From contig NC_134704.1 of NCBI RefSeq assembly GCF_043290135.1, positions 16,904,001 to 16,968,000 of the forward strand: a stretch of DNA of 64,000 nucleotides. Reading direction: 5' to 3'. Below are positions 1-11,018 of the stretch, one piece after another; position 1 is the stretch's first letter, and every line of letters begins with the position of its first letter. The stretch comes from Rhipicephalus microplus. Its lineage: Eukaryota; Arthropoda; Arachnida; Ixodida; Ixodidae. The position numbers and the translations under genes were made by a program. Below the pieces are notes generated by a model, which was not told where the DNA came from, ran no database searches, and saw only the letters and a list, made by a program, of their open reading frames with translations.

Positions 1-1435
1 GTCCACAGCTCTATGTACTGGGTAAGAATGCTTTTTTAAAGAGCCGCGTTCTCGTTTTTCGGGGGGCATGGGCTCGCAAATATGCACGGATGTGTTCGAC
101 AATAGCGATGAGGCGAAATAGATGAAAGTGCAAAGTATTCGCCGTGTGCATAATGAGGAAATATCTCACTAGTTTTTCGTAAACAGACATTTATAACATT
201 TTTCAAGACTATAATGATGGGATATATTTCAACAGGGGTTCACAGCCGAACAGTTCAACGCTGGAAAACATTTACCGTCGTGACGTCATTTATTGTCCAT
301 TTTAGGGAATATCCTTGTTCTTACATTAACAGTTGTTTTTATGGCTTTTTTTTTCTTTTGCAGTAAAAGTTGAAATTTGTTCGCAATGACGAGCTCACGT
401 AGCAAGGAAATATCTATTTCACTTTGGTGGGAACTCGGTTGCAAGCCTGTCAGAACAGATACACGACGTAGGCAAGCACGAACACCTTCAACAAACGTAA
501 CCTAATTCTCACAAATTGTAGTTACTAACATTTTTTAATGTGTGCCTAATTGAAGGATTCGTAATAAATCTGGACTGCATCGCAATATTGACATGTTTGA
601 CGGAGCGCTGAAAACCAAGACGAAGAAGCAGAAAGCATGGGACGAGCTCTGCTCGTTTTAGTATTTCGGCGTTTTATGAAGCATGTGAATATTCAAACTG
701 GCCCAAGTTTTCATTCCGTTTCAAAATATCCAGTTGAAACTTGGTCCAAAGCTTCAACACAGAGCGAGCAATGTATCTGTTACAAATTTAGACGACTAAG
801 TTTTACTACTGATCACTTGACGTGTGTCACAACAAGGTGACCATACATTACCGTAAAAACGTGCTCGCGAATCGATATCCCGCGTGATGGGCGAAATTCT
901 ACCCAGCTTGCTGACTCCGTGACAGGGCGATACTCGATACGTTCAGATTTGCGCATACAAGCTCGGAGCACGTCAATATGTTGGCCGGTTCTGGGAGTTT
1001 TTTCTGCCGTGAAGCTGTACAGCTTCAGCTTCGACGAAACGCAAATACGCTTCCTTAGTTGTAGAGTATAGTTATCACGTAAGTGCTGCTTGATGGAGGA
1101 ATACGTTTCGACGCAGTTCGTGTTGAGCGGGGAATATGTCATTGGCGAGACTGATTGGCTTCTGAAATACGACACCGCCTCCTTAATGAGAACGTATCTG
1201 ATGTCAGCGCCCAGTAGGAAGCACTGTTTGACGAGGCATACGATAACTATCCGATTGCCGTGTTTTTAAGTATAACGTCTGACGTTGTTCCTAATGGAGT
1301 GCCAATTTCACTTTGATGCACGCGTGTGCGACAAATGAAACGAAGGAGCAGCTTGGGCAAGCCATCTCTACTTACTGATAACTTTTGAGAACCTATAGAC
1401 ATCATTATGAGATCCCTCGACGCCATTGCATTTAA
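1..1435. other. Unannotated intergenic stretch
   Basis: AT-rich sequence with short open frames on both strands but no recognisable domain, repeat or RNA gene. The longest minus-strand frame (813-1175, 120 codons) has no motif I know and is probably chance. Confidence 0.5.
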
Positions 1436-1625
1436 TAATAATAATATAATAATAATGACTTTATTTCGCATCAAGGATACATGATGCAGGAGACCTGCAG
1501 AAAAAGCTGGCGTGATGCCAGCTTGACAAGGCCACAGGCCCCCCTTCCCCCTCCCCGAACACATCGCAGCAGCGGTAACACTTTCATAAAAACATTCGGG
1601 ATCATACGCGTAAAATAAACAGGTC
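1436..1625 (-). mobile_element. 3' end of a CR1/L2-like LINE
   Basis: Read on the minus strand this ends with a polyadenylation-like AATAAAGT followed by an (ATT)n tail at 1436-1458, the usual way CR1/L2 elements end in short tandem repeats rather than poly(A). Just upstream is a perfect 8 bp stem (AAGCTGGC / GCCAGCTT, about 1506-1526), a 3' UTR hairpin of the kind bound by the element's own reverse transcriptase. No coding part is recognisable, so this is a 5'-truncated copy or a bare 3' UTR. The right limit is approximate. Confidence 0.6.
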
Positions 1626-4285
1626 TATGACGAGAAAGAAATCATCACTGTACATGTGTGATAAAACGAAACGTCTAATGCTTAAACAACAACGACAAAA
1701 AATCTATTTCAAAAGATGCAAAAAATGTTGGCGTATTTGCCTTAAAAAAAGGAAGCATTTGCGTAATACATCCGAGCGAAGCATACAAACATGTATACGA
1801 CAAAAATGAGCAATCAACACTGTACAGGTGTAACATATTGGTACATATAATGCTATAAACAAATAATTTCGCAATGTGAAATACAGGCGCATTTGCCTTG
1901 CAAAACACAGAAAAAGCAATATGGGTTGTGATGAGTGCGTAATTGGTGACATATATATAGTGGTGACTAACATATAATGCTCTGTTTGGGCATAGTAAAC
2001 TGTAAGACATCGAATATTCTACAATGGTTTCCTTTCAATAAAACTGAGAACGCGCATAGATACAGCTGATTATTACGTACGCTATGACAATCGCAATAAC
2101 AGACATCATGTAGAACATATTCGGTGGCTCAAGTTGGCGCAGAATAGGTAAATAGAATAGCGGCATATACTTCGTGGGGCATGATTAGCGATATATACCT
2201 TGTCCGGCTATTTAAGATTCGTGAAAAATTATTCCTAAATGCGGGCTCAAAATTGTAACTGAGGGCGTTCCATGAACAAAAATCACATGAAAAGTTTAAA
2301 AACGAATTATTTGAGCGCTTCTCGCGAAATGCGATATTAAATCAATTAAACTGCGAATCGACTGCAGCAGGAATCGACACTTTTAGTGTGGTCACGTAAA
2401 TGAGAAACTAAAGTAACACAAGGTTGTTCGATTATCAAACAGACGGGCTGACTGATGGCGCACAATTACCAGCAGCTAGTGGAAAGTGCAATGCTTAAAT
2501 AAGATGATATATTAGGCTAGTGCGGTAATTATTAATTCAAATAACAAGCAGTAGGTATGAATCATTAAGGTGGCACTGGAGTAATAACTCGATTGTATAT
2601 AATGATGTGTATGCATGCGTTTCTCTTCCAAGACGATCAGATTGCACTAATCAGTAGTAAAAAAAAAAAAATACGCATACTCTGTCAAGTTCTTTTCGTA
2701 TGACTCTTGCAAAAAAACAAAAAGCTTGATCTTGGGTAAGTTTCGTACCACAGCGAGCGATACCGTTGACACAAACACTCGAGATGACGTACTACTGAGT
2801 ATGTTGTAAGAGTTCATTTATTGCGTCGCAAGGCGTAGTTGTCATCGTGATTCACAAGTCACGTTCTGACCTCCTTTCACTTACGAGTTGTTTGCGTTTA
2901 GTCCATGTTTATCCGCGGCCGCACTAGAAAGTCACAAAACGCTCGCGCGCCGTTCCAGCCCGGCCGTAGTTTATCGTTACTAATCATTTCTTTTCCCGTT
3001 CTCGGAACTTCCCCTCGAAACCTTACGACTTCTGTGGTGCCGTATCGAGGTGGAGGCTGTATAACACGAAAGTAAGTATTTGCTTGACGTTAGCTTGGCA
3101 AGCCTGACAACGTCGCGATGTTTCCGAGGAGGAGTATACGGTACGAGAAAATTGCGCGAGGGTCAATACGGGCGCGAAAGCGCCTACACGCCGCAGCAAA
3201 CTGACGTTCCCCGAGACACAAGGGAACGCAGCTTGCAGCGAGCGTAATCAGGGCCGACTGAATCTAGGGACACGCTCCTCCAAGAAAGAAAAAAAAGAGT
3301 GCCCGCGGCGTGGAAAACACGCTTTTTTGTTGCAAGACACACGTCCCGCCTCACCTCGCCTTGTCCCCAACCACTGCGAGTCCCCTGCCTGATTCGGAGA
3401 CAGTACAGTAAATAAGGAACGACGCTTGCCGAGACTCTCGTACGCGTCGCTAGGCAGCGCTGAATGTTTACACCGTGGAACAGGGCATGTTGTTCAATGA
3501 GATACATCAAAGCTGCACACAAATCGCCCGGCGTGCGCTTCCGTTGCCATTTGGAGGCTCGAATTTTTGACCTGGTAATAAATAAACTGCATAATTCTTC
3601 ATCATGAGTCTGATAACGTTGGTATAGCACCGGCTACAAAACTAACAGCTGTGTCGTATAATCTTGCCAGGAGGAATCAACCTGTGAGAGAAAGAACATA
3701 AAAATAAAGAACAAAAGAAGGAGGGCAGGCATTCTTAATTACCAGGCTGCGTTTGCGCTCTCCGAACAAATGCCTGCCCTGACTGCGCTTCGTCAATGCG
3801 ATCTTGCTTTTGTTCACTTTCTTTCTTTCTTTTCTTCAGACTTTCTTTTTATCTTTCACCTTTATTCTCTGTTGTGAGAATGTACAATGTAGTCTTTAGA
3901 TGTGTAACTTTGCTGCACCACCTTTATCATCTGGTAAAGCAAGATATGTAACCACATTTTCAAACCTACAAAAAGTATTAGAAGCGTACATTCTCTATGA
4001 AACGACAGCCTATGATACTCATGATTTCTATTTTTTTTTATCTAGAAATCAATGTATTCGGGTCAAACGGCGTGAAGACGTCGAACAAAAAGTGAACCAT
4101 GAACAGTTCACAATTTTGCTCTGATTTGGTGTTTATCTTCAATATTCCCTTAAATGAATTTCAGTTGATCATAATTTAACTGAAGCTCTCCGCAACGAAG
4201 TCACTCCAAGTAAAAGCTGCGTATTCTCTTTGAGCTGCGTACATTCTAACAAGCGAAGTGCAGCTTTCGCTTGTAAAAAGGAAAA
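1626..4285. other. Unannotated stretch
   Basis: No gene recognised. 1626-2040 may be further 3' UTR of the LINE end before it. About 2930-3080 is locally CpG-rich and is followed by a fair splice-donor-like GTAAGTATT at 3071, but no exon can be defended. 3805-3860 is a pyrimidine-rich CTTT tract. The minus frame at 3184-3630 (148 codons) has no known motif. Confidence 0.4.
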
Positions 4286-4302
4286 GGGGGGGGGGGGGGG
4301 GG
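4286..4302. repeat. Poly(G) run, 17 bp
   Basis: Seventeen consecutive G on the plus strand. Such runs are prone to sequencing and polishing error, so frames crossing it are unreliable. Confidence 0.9.
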
Positions 4303-5409
4303 CAATGAATTAATCCACCGATCGATCGAGCAGGTAGGACAAGCTTTGTATATCTTGTCGTATACAACTCTCTTCCGTTTTTTTTTCTTTTTTTGCTGAT
4401 TAGCCAACGAAAAAAAATGATGGACACTTCGCGACCGATATCTCGTCAGGCCTTCTTCCCGTGTTCCGCGCCGGCCGTGCACTGGTCAATCATGGAAGGG
4501 CACCGGCCGAGCCTTCGATCACGCACGGCCACTCTTCGGGCAGGAGTGTGCTTCTCGCGCGGCTCGCTATCGGTCATCTCCGCCGAGCCTCTCTAGATAG
4601 GTACAGCACTGTAAATGCTGGAGCAGCCACCTTATGAGACGTAACCATGTTGTGACGCAAAATGCGGTGCGTGTGACGCAAAAGCAAGTCTTCAAGCAGC
4701 AAGTGCTTGTACGACCAACACGAAGGCTCAATCGGCGATTTAAAAAAAAAACTATCCGGAAATGATCACGCACGCGAAGTATGCACACGGTGTCAAGATG
4801 TTATCGTAGTTGACAAATATTTCAGAATGTCACTGCTCGTGTTCTATATAATGTAGATACACTTAATAATGGATGTTCATTTACTTTGGTTCGCCTTTTA
4901 TCTCTCAACTCTAGTTACTTAAAATTCTTATTTACTCATAACATGAGTAATTCTATGAGGCACATAAAAGCCTATTTCTTTCAATTTTATGTAATGCGGC
5001 CGCACTCCTTTGCAAAGACATTGAGCCGGGATCTGTATTATGAAGGTGTTCACCGGTAACAATCGCTTCACATTAGATGGTTGTCTTTACTCTTAACGTC
5101 TCCAATAACGTGATTAGATAACATCTTATTTTGCCGGGATATTCAGCACAAGAGCAGTTTTTCAGCTATAAAATTTATTTTAAAGAAAAGTGGTTTTCTT
5201 TAGTATAAACTGAACTATCGCTACAGTTCCTACAGAATCAATGTGTTCGCTATCATTATTGGCAGGCAATGTCAGAAGCGGCGATGTAGCACTACAATGT
5301 AGTTTATGCGAGCTACATTGATGTAAATACTGCATGTTTCTTGAGAATGACTTGGGGTCTTTAATGGAAAAAAAATGGCAGCATATCCACGGAGTGAATG
5401 ATGGAGAGT
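4303..5409. other. Unannotated stretch with a CpG-rich patch
   Basis: 4440-4600 is clearly richer in CpG than its surroundings and holds overlapping frames on both strands, but I see no domain. The rest is AT-rich and featureless. Confidence 0.4.
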
Positions 5410-5415
5410 GGGGCG

Positions 5416-5570
5416 AAGCATTCGTCCGTCCATGCGTCCGTCTGTGTGACCGTCCATGCGTCTGTTTGTGCGCCCGTCCCTGCGTTCTTTCATGCATCCG
5501 CCCCTGCGTCCGTTCATGCGTCCATCCATGCATCTGTTTGTGTGTCCGTTCGTTCATCTATTCAACACTC
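5416..5570 (+). repeat. Minisatellite with unit close to CGTCCGTCCATG
   Basis: About twelve imperfect units of roughly 12 bp, alternating CGTCCGTCCATG-like and CGTCTGTTTGTG-like versions. Because 12 is divisible by three, all frames stay open and give repetitive cysteine/arginine (plus) or His-Glu-Arg-Thr (minus) frames, which should not be taken as genes. It lies just inside the left end of the inverted-repeat element. Confidence 0.75.
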
Positions 5571-5671
5571 CAAGTCCCACCATCTCGCATCTTTTTATCA
5601 TATATTCCCCATATAGAAGCACCGCCATCCAGCGGACATTCCAAGGACTAAACGAGAGGTGGCACACGCAC

Positions 5672-6145
5672 ACTTTCTTACGGCCTGCGCTTTGGGTCCA
5701 CTTCCCACCTTTAACCACCTCGAGTTCATGGTATATTCTAGTTCACTGTATTCATGGCACTGCGACCAAACGCTCGCTAAACCTTTCGAAAACCAAGGAG
5801 GTTACGCCCAGCGAGTATAACGTAGCAACCTTTCCCTGTCAGATAGGGCTCAATTTACATGCCAATGGCTGCTAATGAGAAATGAGAGACAGGAGAATTC
5901 GGCTTTTACTTTCTTACGGCTTGCGCTTCATATCTACTTCTCATTTTTAACCACCTTGAGTTCATTCATGGTATATACAAGTTCATTGTATTCATGGCAC
6001 TGCGGCTCAACGCTCACTAAACCTTTCTAAAGCTAAGGAGGTTACACCCAGCGAGTATAATGTAGCATCCCTTTCTTGTCCGATAGTGCTCAATGTACAT
6101 GCCGATGGCTGCTAATGGGGATCGCAGCGTGCGCGTTGACTAAAA
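5672..6145 (+). repeat. 237 bp tandem duplication, two copies
   Basis: Copy 1 (5672-5908) and copy 2 (5909-about 6145) share the run ACTTTCTTACGGC at the start and matching blocks around the words TTCATGGTATAT, CCCAGCGAGTATAA and GGCTGCTAATG. Divergence is modest, perhaps 15 percent with a few indels. The end of copy 1 reappears inverted at 6137-6206, so copy 2 and that inverted piece form a hairpin (about 6076-6120 with 6163-6206). Confidence 0.75.
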
Positions 6146-6350
6146 GCCGAATGCTCACGTCTCTCATTCCCCATTAGCAGCCATTGGCATGTACATTGAG
6201 CACTATTTTTTATTGTTAAACAACGCACAGAAGAAATCTCTCACTGGCACCACCTTGGAGGTCAAGTGTTATACCTATTTCGGGTATGTGCCCCTGGTGG
6301 TTACATACGAGGGACCACCCCCCAAGCCACGCCATAAGGAGCTTCGCCCC

Positions 6351-6719
6351 TAAAATCTTCTTCGAGCGGAGCTGTTCATAAGAAAGAATTTCATATTTTC
6401 TTGGCTTTGGGCATATTATTAGCAAAGAGCACCAGCCTGCTGTAAAAGGCGATCCCACGTGAGAGCTTTACATTACTAAGTGCACCTGATCATCTGCTTA
6501 TCGTTGTCGCTGGTGACACATTCAGAACTATGGTTGCCCAGGAGCTAGTACTTCGACCTTGTTTACCTTGAAGCATTATGTACGAATTCGGAAACAGTTG
6601 AAAAAAACAACTGAATCCTATAATTTCATAAATCTGCCGCACTGAATGAGCGTCTTTGACGACACTGGCCTTCCTGTTCGCCTGTCGAGTTTTTCTTCCC
6701 TGCATTTCTTAATATTCTG
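6351..6719. other. Unannotated stretch
   Basis: AT-rich spacer between the inverted-repeat element and a LINE fragment; nothing recognised. Confidence 0.5.
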
Positions 6720-7015
6720 AATATGGGTGTAGCATTCCCCAATGCCTATTCACTTAGGATTGAAATAGCTGACAGAGGCGAGTGCAATGACTGTGTTGTC
6801 TAGGAAACTACTGAACATCTGCGTACGCTACTGCCCGTCTTGCGAGAACGTGAAGCTTCACAACCCAACAACTCAACATCGCCTGGATGGAAATGTTTTC
6901 AGCGTCAGAAATATCTGGACGCCGTGGAACTGCGCGCCTCAGTTAGGAAAGACAGCGACAGCGATGCTGCTATTTCCTGAAGATACTGGATTCATTCAGT
7001 GCCTATGACGGCATG
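6720..7015 (+). pseudogene. Decayed C-terminus of an I/R1-like LINE polyprotein
   Basis: Plus-strand translation begins GVAFPNAYSLRIEIADRG, then ECNDC, a stop, then ETTEHL. This aligns with the minus-strand LINE tail at 28392-28676 (GVAFTKAYSFRIGMADTP, then CDYCGDEETIEHVLCSC). So the same LINE family is present in opposite orientation, here broken by a stop at the zinc-knuckle position and by later frame changes. The family's C-terminal CCHC-like zinc motif follows an RNase H or reverse transcriptase part that is missing here. It has no tail or clear duplications, so it is an old fragment. The open frame 6787-7008 runs through it in the wrong frame. Confidence 0.65.
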
Positions 7016-8341
7016 CCCAATTGTTACATTGGCAGTAGCAGTGACCCTTCTCTCCTCCTTTCTACCTTTTTCTTCCTTTTTCTCAGCCACCAACCGGGTT
7101 CAGACCTGGTTCGCTTGCGGGCGCAGTCCTGATAAACTTGTGGTAGCCTCGGAAACACTGCACGGTGCAGCGTAGGCGTAGCAGTGCACTGACGGTGGAC
7201 TTGCTCGCTGGATTTCGTGCCGACCGGTTGTGCGCCCGCGCGCTCCGCGCGCTTCCGACCTTCGGCTTCACCGTAGCTCTGGCCGACTGGGCTCGCCCTA
7301 CGTCACCTCCTGCCGCCGACGGCCTTCGACGACAGTGAAGCTCTGACTTACTGGACCTGCTCTACGCCATCTACAGACGCCGACAACATCTCTCGCAAGT
7401 GTACCCCGTCCTCGGACTCCAGTGACCGTGCTTCCATCTTTCCTGTCTCTCCTATCCCCTCAGTTTGTTGTTGCTTCTTCTTCCTCTTTCCTATACCTTT
7501 ACTTCTACCCTTTTTATTTTTCCTCACCCCCATCCCTTGTGAGCCCTGTGGCGGTGTCGCTCACTGAAGCAGACAATAACGGGGCTCACTTTTCTCTTCC
7601 TTTCTCTTTATTAAGAACCACTCGCAGTGCACTGACATGGGTGCGTCCATTTGAGGGGGTGGCGTGACCGGTGGTCGTCCCTCGAGTTCCGATAGCTGAC
7701 AAACGGCCAAGGCCGCTGCGATTCGTATCTCCTTCGGCTCACACAGGACCATGTTTGTGAAAATTTGAAGAGTCCGCCGAGATCCATGCAGTGGGGCCGC
7801 GGGTACTCCGACATTTTGCCTCGGTCTTCCTTGATTATAGGTTCCGCCTGCCTTATGCGCTTTTCCCGTTTCCCTAATTTTACGAAATCAGGCCTTTAGT
7901 TCTCGTCTCTACATGTTTGCTGAGCACTTCCTCCCTCTTCCCCAATCCACTTTTTGTTTTTTTTTTTGTTTTTTTCACTCTCCAAGTCCACACAGCGCTC
8001 CTTTTAACGCTAAAAATGTATGAGTTCAGAGTGAGTGAGTGAGTGCTGACAAATCTTTCACACCGACCTTTTTTATTATCATTAAATTTTTACGCATATT
8101 TCAGTTATGTCCCTTTCTTAACATTAACGTGATTTAAATTCAGGGATTAGGAGAGGCCTTATATATTCGTTAATACATGTTCATACAGGCTTCTAATATT
8201 CTCAATTCAATACACGGCCCAGATTCATACGGGTGATTTCCATATTTACGTTTAATTATTTCTAACTTTAGAAAAATTTGACCCCTCTGCTGAAGGTCAC
8301 GCCGACGCATTTTATGTATGCAAAAATAGCTGCAACAGGCT
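7016..8341. other. Unannotated pyrimidine- and CpG-rich stretch
   Basis: 7080-7420 is GC-rich with many CpG, 7430-7560 is a long pyrimidine tract, and 7640-7830 is again GC-rich. This could be 5' UTR-like sequence of a LINE or a host CpG region, but no domain or splice structure is convincing. Confidence 0.35.
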
Positions 8342-8351
8342 ATAGAGGTTA

Positions 8352-8550
8352 GGTAGATATATGGCGTTTAACGTCCCAAAAACACCATATGATTATGAGA
8401 GACACCATAGTGGAGGGCTCCGGAAATTTCGTCCACCTGGGGTTCTCTAACGGGCACCCAAATCTGTACACACGGGCCTACAACAATTCCGCCTCCATCG
8501 GAGATGCAGCTGCCGCAGCCGGGATTCGATCCCGCGACCGCGGGGTGGCC
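8352..8550 (-). mobile_element. Ruka-like tRNA-derived SINE, head deleted
   Basis: Minus-strand SINE body with the constant words GTTTAACGTCCC, CATATGATTATGAGAGAC and GGAGGGCTCCGGAAATTTC. It is flanked by a perfect 10 bp duplication ATAGAGGTTA (8342-8351 and 8551-8560). The tRNA-like head is mostly deleted after the B box, so it cannot drive its own pol III transcription. Confidence 0.85.
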
Positions 8551-8560
8551 ATAGAGGTTA

Positions 8561-10540
8561 AATCCTGACCATATAAGAACGAGCATTTTTTTTTTTTTTT
8601 GCGATGCGCGTGTAAAAGCAGAGGTCGAGCACCTAAAAGGCTACCTCTTAAATTCTGCAAAAACGTTTAACGCTACTTACTGCACCACTCATTGCATTCG
8701 ATAACCTGCTTTCGAACAATCACTTTTCTCGCAAGCCACATGCAAGGATGTTGCTCAAAAAGAGCGCCCTTCGTGGCACGCGGGGATGAAATCAGCGAGA
8801 CGACGTTAATCTTTTGTCAAGTCGATTTTGGCGTTAAATATAATGCCATATACCATCGCTCAGGCTTCAGAGCGCCATCTCCGTGTTTGTAAATGAGTAA
8901 CAGGATTCGTTCTCTAATTCTGTTGCATCAATTTGATTTTATGTCAGCCCGGGAACACCAGGTGGGTGTGCTCGAACAGATTTGTGCTTAGTTTTTGCTC
9001 AATATTCACCTCGAGCGTGGTACCTCATGTGTTCGTCAGCGTTGGGCTCGGCAAGCATATGTATAAAGAGCACTGCCTCATAGTTTATATAGAATGCAAG
9101 CTTCATCACTCTTAGAGTTTGAGTTAGAGCGAGCTTTCATGCAGTGTTCCTTTTCATTTCAACCTGCTTTGTAGCAATGCGTGAGAGTTAAGTTTATTCG
9201 TAATGAAGTCCGCCTTGCAGTTGGAGAATGGCCTTCCATGTGTATACACTGCGCTTTTACGTACAGGACTCTTATTGCGCATTGTGTAGCTGCTTCCCCG
9301 CATGCTGGCAGGTTTAGGTGATGCCGAATGGGACATTTTTTTTAAGCTTCAACGTGGCTGAAACATCCTAAAAATGAAGATAAACTACAATAAAACGTGA
9401 GGAAGCGTGGGGAAGTGCTGAGTTCTGCCGTATATTTTGCTAAATGTCTTGAAAATTAGGTAGTTCATAGAAAAGATGAGATAATTAAATGGCTGATTTT
9501 GAGTTCTTTCTTACCACATAGACATTCATTTTCAAAATACCTCCACGTAGCTTTTACACACGTTCTTCAGCTCGAACTTTTCAACCAAGATGTCACTATT
9601 TCGCTAAAAAGACGAGGCACTGATAGTAATATCAGTAGACAGTAATACAAGTTAAAGCTTTTAGTTTTACTGCGCGGTCTGCAGTATATATTACAGCAAC
9701 AATTCGCTTACTAACTAATTAAGAAGCATTGAGTTACTTCCGTTACTGCGCACTTGAAGACGGCGTGCTCTCTCGGACGCTCTCCCTCTATTCCACAGCA
9801 TACTGTGCGTGAAGCGCCATTCAATGATCGCAGACAGACATCAAAAAGAACATTATGGCGACGCCAACATCTATTACCGTCACCATAAGCCTACGTACAA
9901 TTGATTCCTACGAAATACCTCACAATGCTGACTCTGCAGAGCTCCCATGGCTGTGCCAGGCACGTCGATATCAAGAATGTAAGCCGCTCCCTTTGGATTT
10001 TTTTTTTCAGCTATACATGATATGCGGGAATATAAGCAAAACGAAGAAATATTTTTACATCTGGGTACTCTATAATGGCAGAATTCGTTCTCACTTACGT
10101 TATATTAATCAAATTGAAAAATAATAACCAGGAAGGAGCATTGCATACGTTATCTTGCTCAGTAAAGAATGCAATATTGCTCAGAGAATTCTGACATTGG
10201 GATAGGAAAGAGGAGGTAGTTCCCAAAACGTTTCGATTTGAAACAATGTAAACCACAGTGATGACGCCTTCTGTGCAAAAGGGAATGAAAATGAGATATT
10301 CTGCCACTCTAAAAGAACTGTAGCACTTCTGCATCACTTGCGTCATGAAAAGGCACAGGCTTGCCACCCTGCCTTTTCATTCCTCCGTCTCCACCAAAGG
10401 AAGAGTGGAGTGTGGAAGCTTTGCACAGGAGCTTTGACGTTTCACAGAAAGCATGGACAGAACTGCAGAAAATGCCTATCCTAAGCAACAACACTAGCAA
10501 AAGTAGCAGCATGTCCACCGCGTTGGTTGCAGTGCTCCAT
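8561..10540. other. Unannotated stretch
   Basis: AT-rich, nothing recognised. Short frames such as 9855-10124 have no motif. Confidence 0.45.
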
Positions 10541-10544
10541 TGCG

Positions 10545-10748
10545 GAACCGGAGGCCTACCGGCACGTCGCGGTATCGGATTCCGGCCGTAGCAGCCGAAT
10601 TTTCGATGTAGTCAAAATTTCTTGAGGCCAGTGTGCTTAGATTTGCGTGCACGTTCAAGACCCTCTGGTAGTCCAAATTTCCAGAGCCCTCCTTCGCGAC
10701 ATCTCTCATAACATGTGGGTTTTGGGACATTAAACCTCAGTAATTAAC
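10545..10748 (+). mobile_element. Ruka-like SINE, 5'-truncated and diverged
   Basis: Sense-strand body with GTGCACGTTCAAGACC, CCAAATTTCCAGAGCCCTCC and ACATCTCTCATAACAT, followed by a TTAAACCTCAGTAATTAA end. It starts near the B-box region (GCGGTATCGGATTCCGGCC) and has many substitutions, so it is an old copy. It is immediately followed by a second copy in the same orientation. Confidence 0.75.
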
Positions 10749-10761
10749 TTATGATTAATGC

Positions 10762-10935
10762 TCGAAGGTCGCGGCCGCGCCGGTCGCATTTTGGTGGAAG
10801 CAGAATGGTAGTGGCCCGTGTATTGTGCAATGTCAGTGCACAATACACCAGATGGGTCGAAATTTTTGGAGACCTCCACTACGGTGTGGCTCATATGGTG
10901 GTTTTGGCACGTTTAACCCCAGATTTCTAAAAAGA
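10762..10935 (+). mobile_element. SINE of the longer-body subfamily, 5'-truncated
   Basis: Sense-strand copy starting at the B-box end (GAAGGTCGCGGCCGCGCC) and carrying the words CCCGTGTATTGTGCAATGTC and GGTCGAAATTTTTGGAGACC, which mark the subfamily also seen at 46.7 and 56.4 kb. It sits head-to-tail behind the copy at 10545. No duplication is visible. Confidence 0.65.
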
Positions 10936-10948
10936 AACAGTAAGAGTA

Positions 10949-11018
10949 GCATTAGTTGTAGTAGTAGTAGTCGTAGTATAGTAGTAGCAGACGTCGGAGT
11001 AGTATAGTAGTGGCAGGC
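10949..11018 (+). repeat. Imperfect GTA trinucleotide tract
   Basis: Interrupted (GTA)n directly after the SINE end, probably grown from the SINE's tail. Confidence 0.7.

Larger units (their letters stand above)
5410..6350. mobile_element. Terminal-inverted-repeat element, non-autonomous (941 bp)
   Basis: A 10 bp perfect inverted repeat, GGGGCGAAGC at 5410-5419 and its complement GCTTCGCCCC at 6341-6350, bounds a segment whose interior is built of repeats: a minisatellite (5416-5570), a 237 bp tandem duplication (from 5672 and from 5909), and an inverted copy of the duplication's end (6137-6206). There is no transposase frame, so this would be a non-autonomous DNA element or fold-back repeat. 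The end motif looks like a repeat I have seen often in tick sequence, but that is memory. The target-site duplication is not obvious, so the exact ends are provisional. Confidence 0.55.

Noticed and set aside
5180..5875. Repetitive frames rich in His-Glu-Arg-Thr or Arg-Pro-Cys
   Set aside because: They come from the 12 bp minisatellite, whose unit length keeps frames open; no other evidence of coding.
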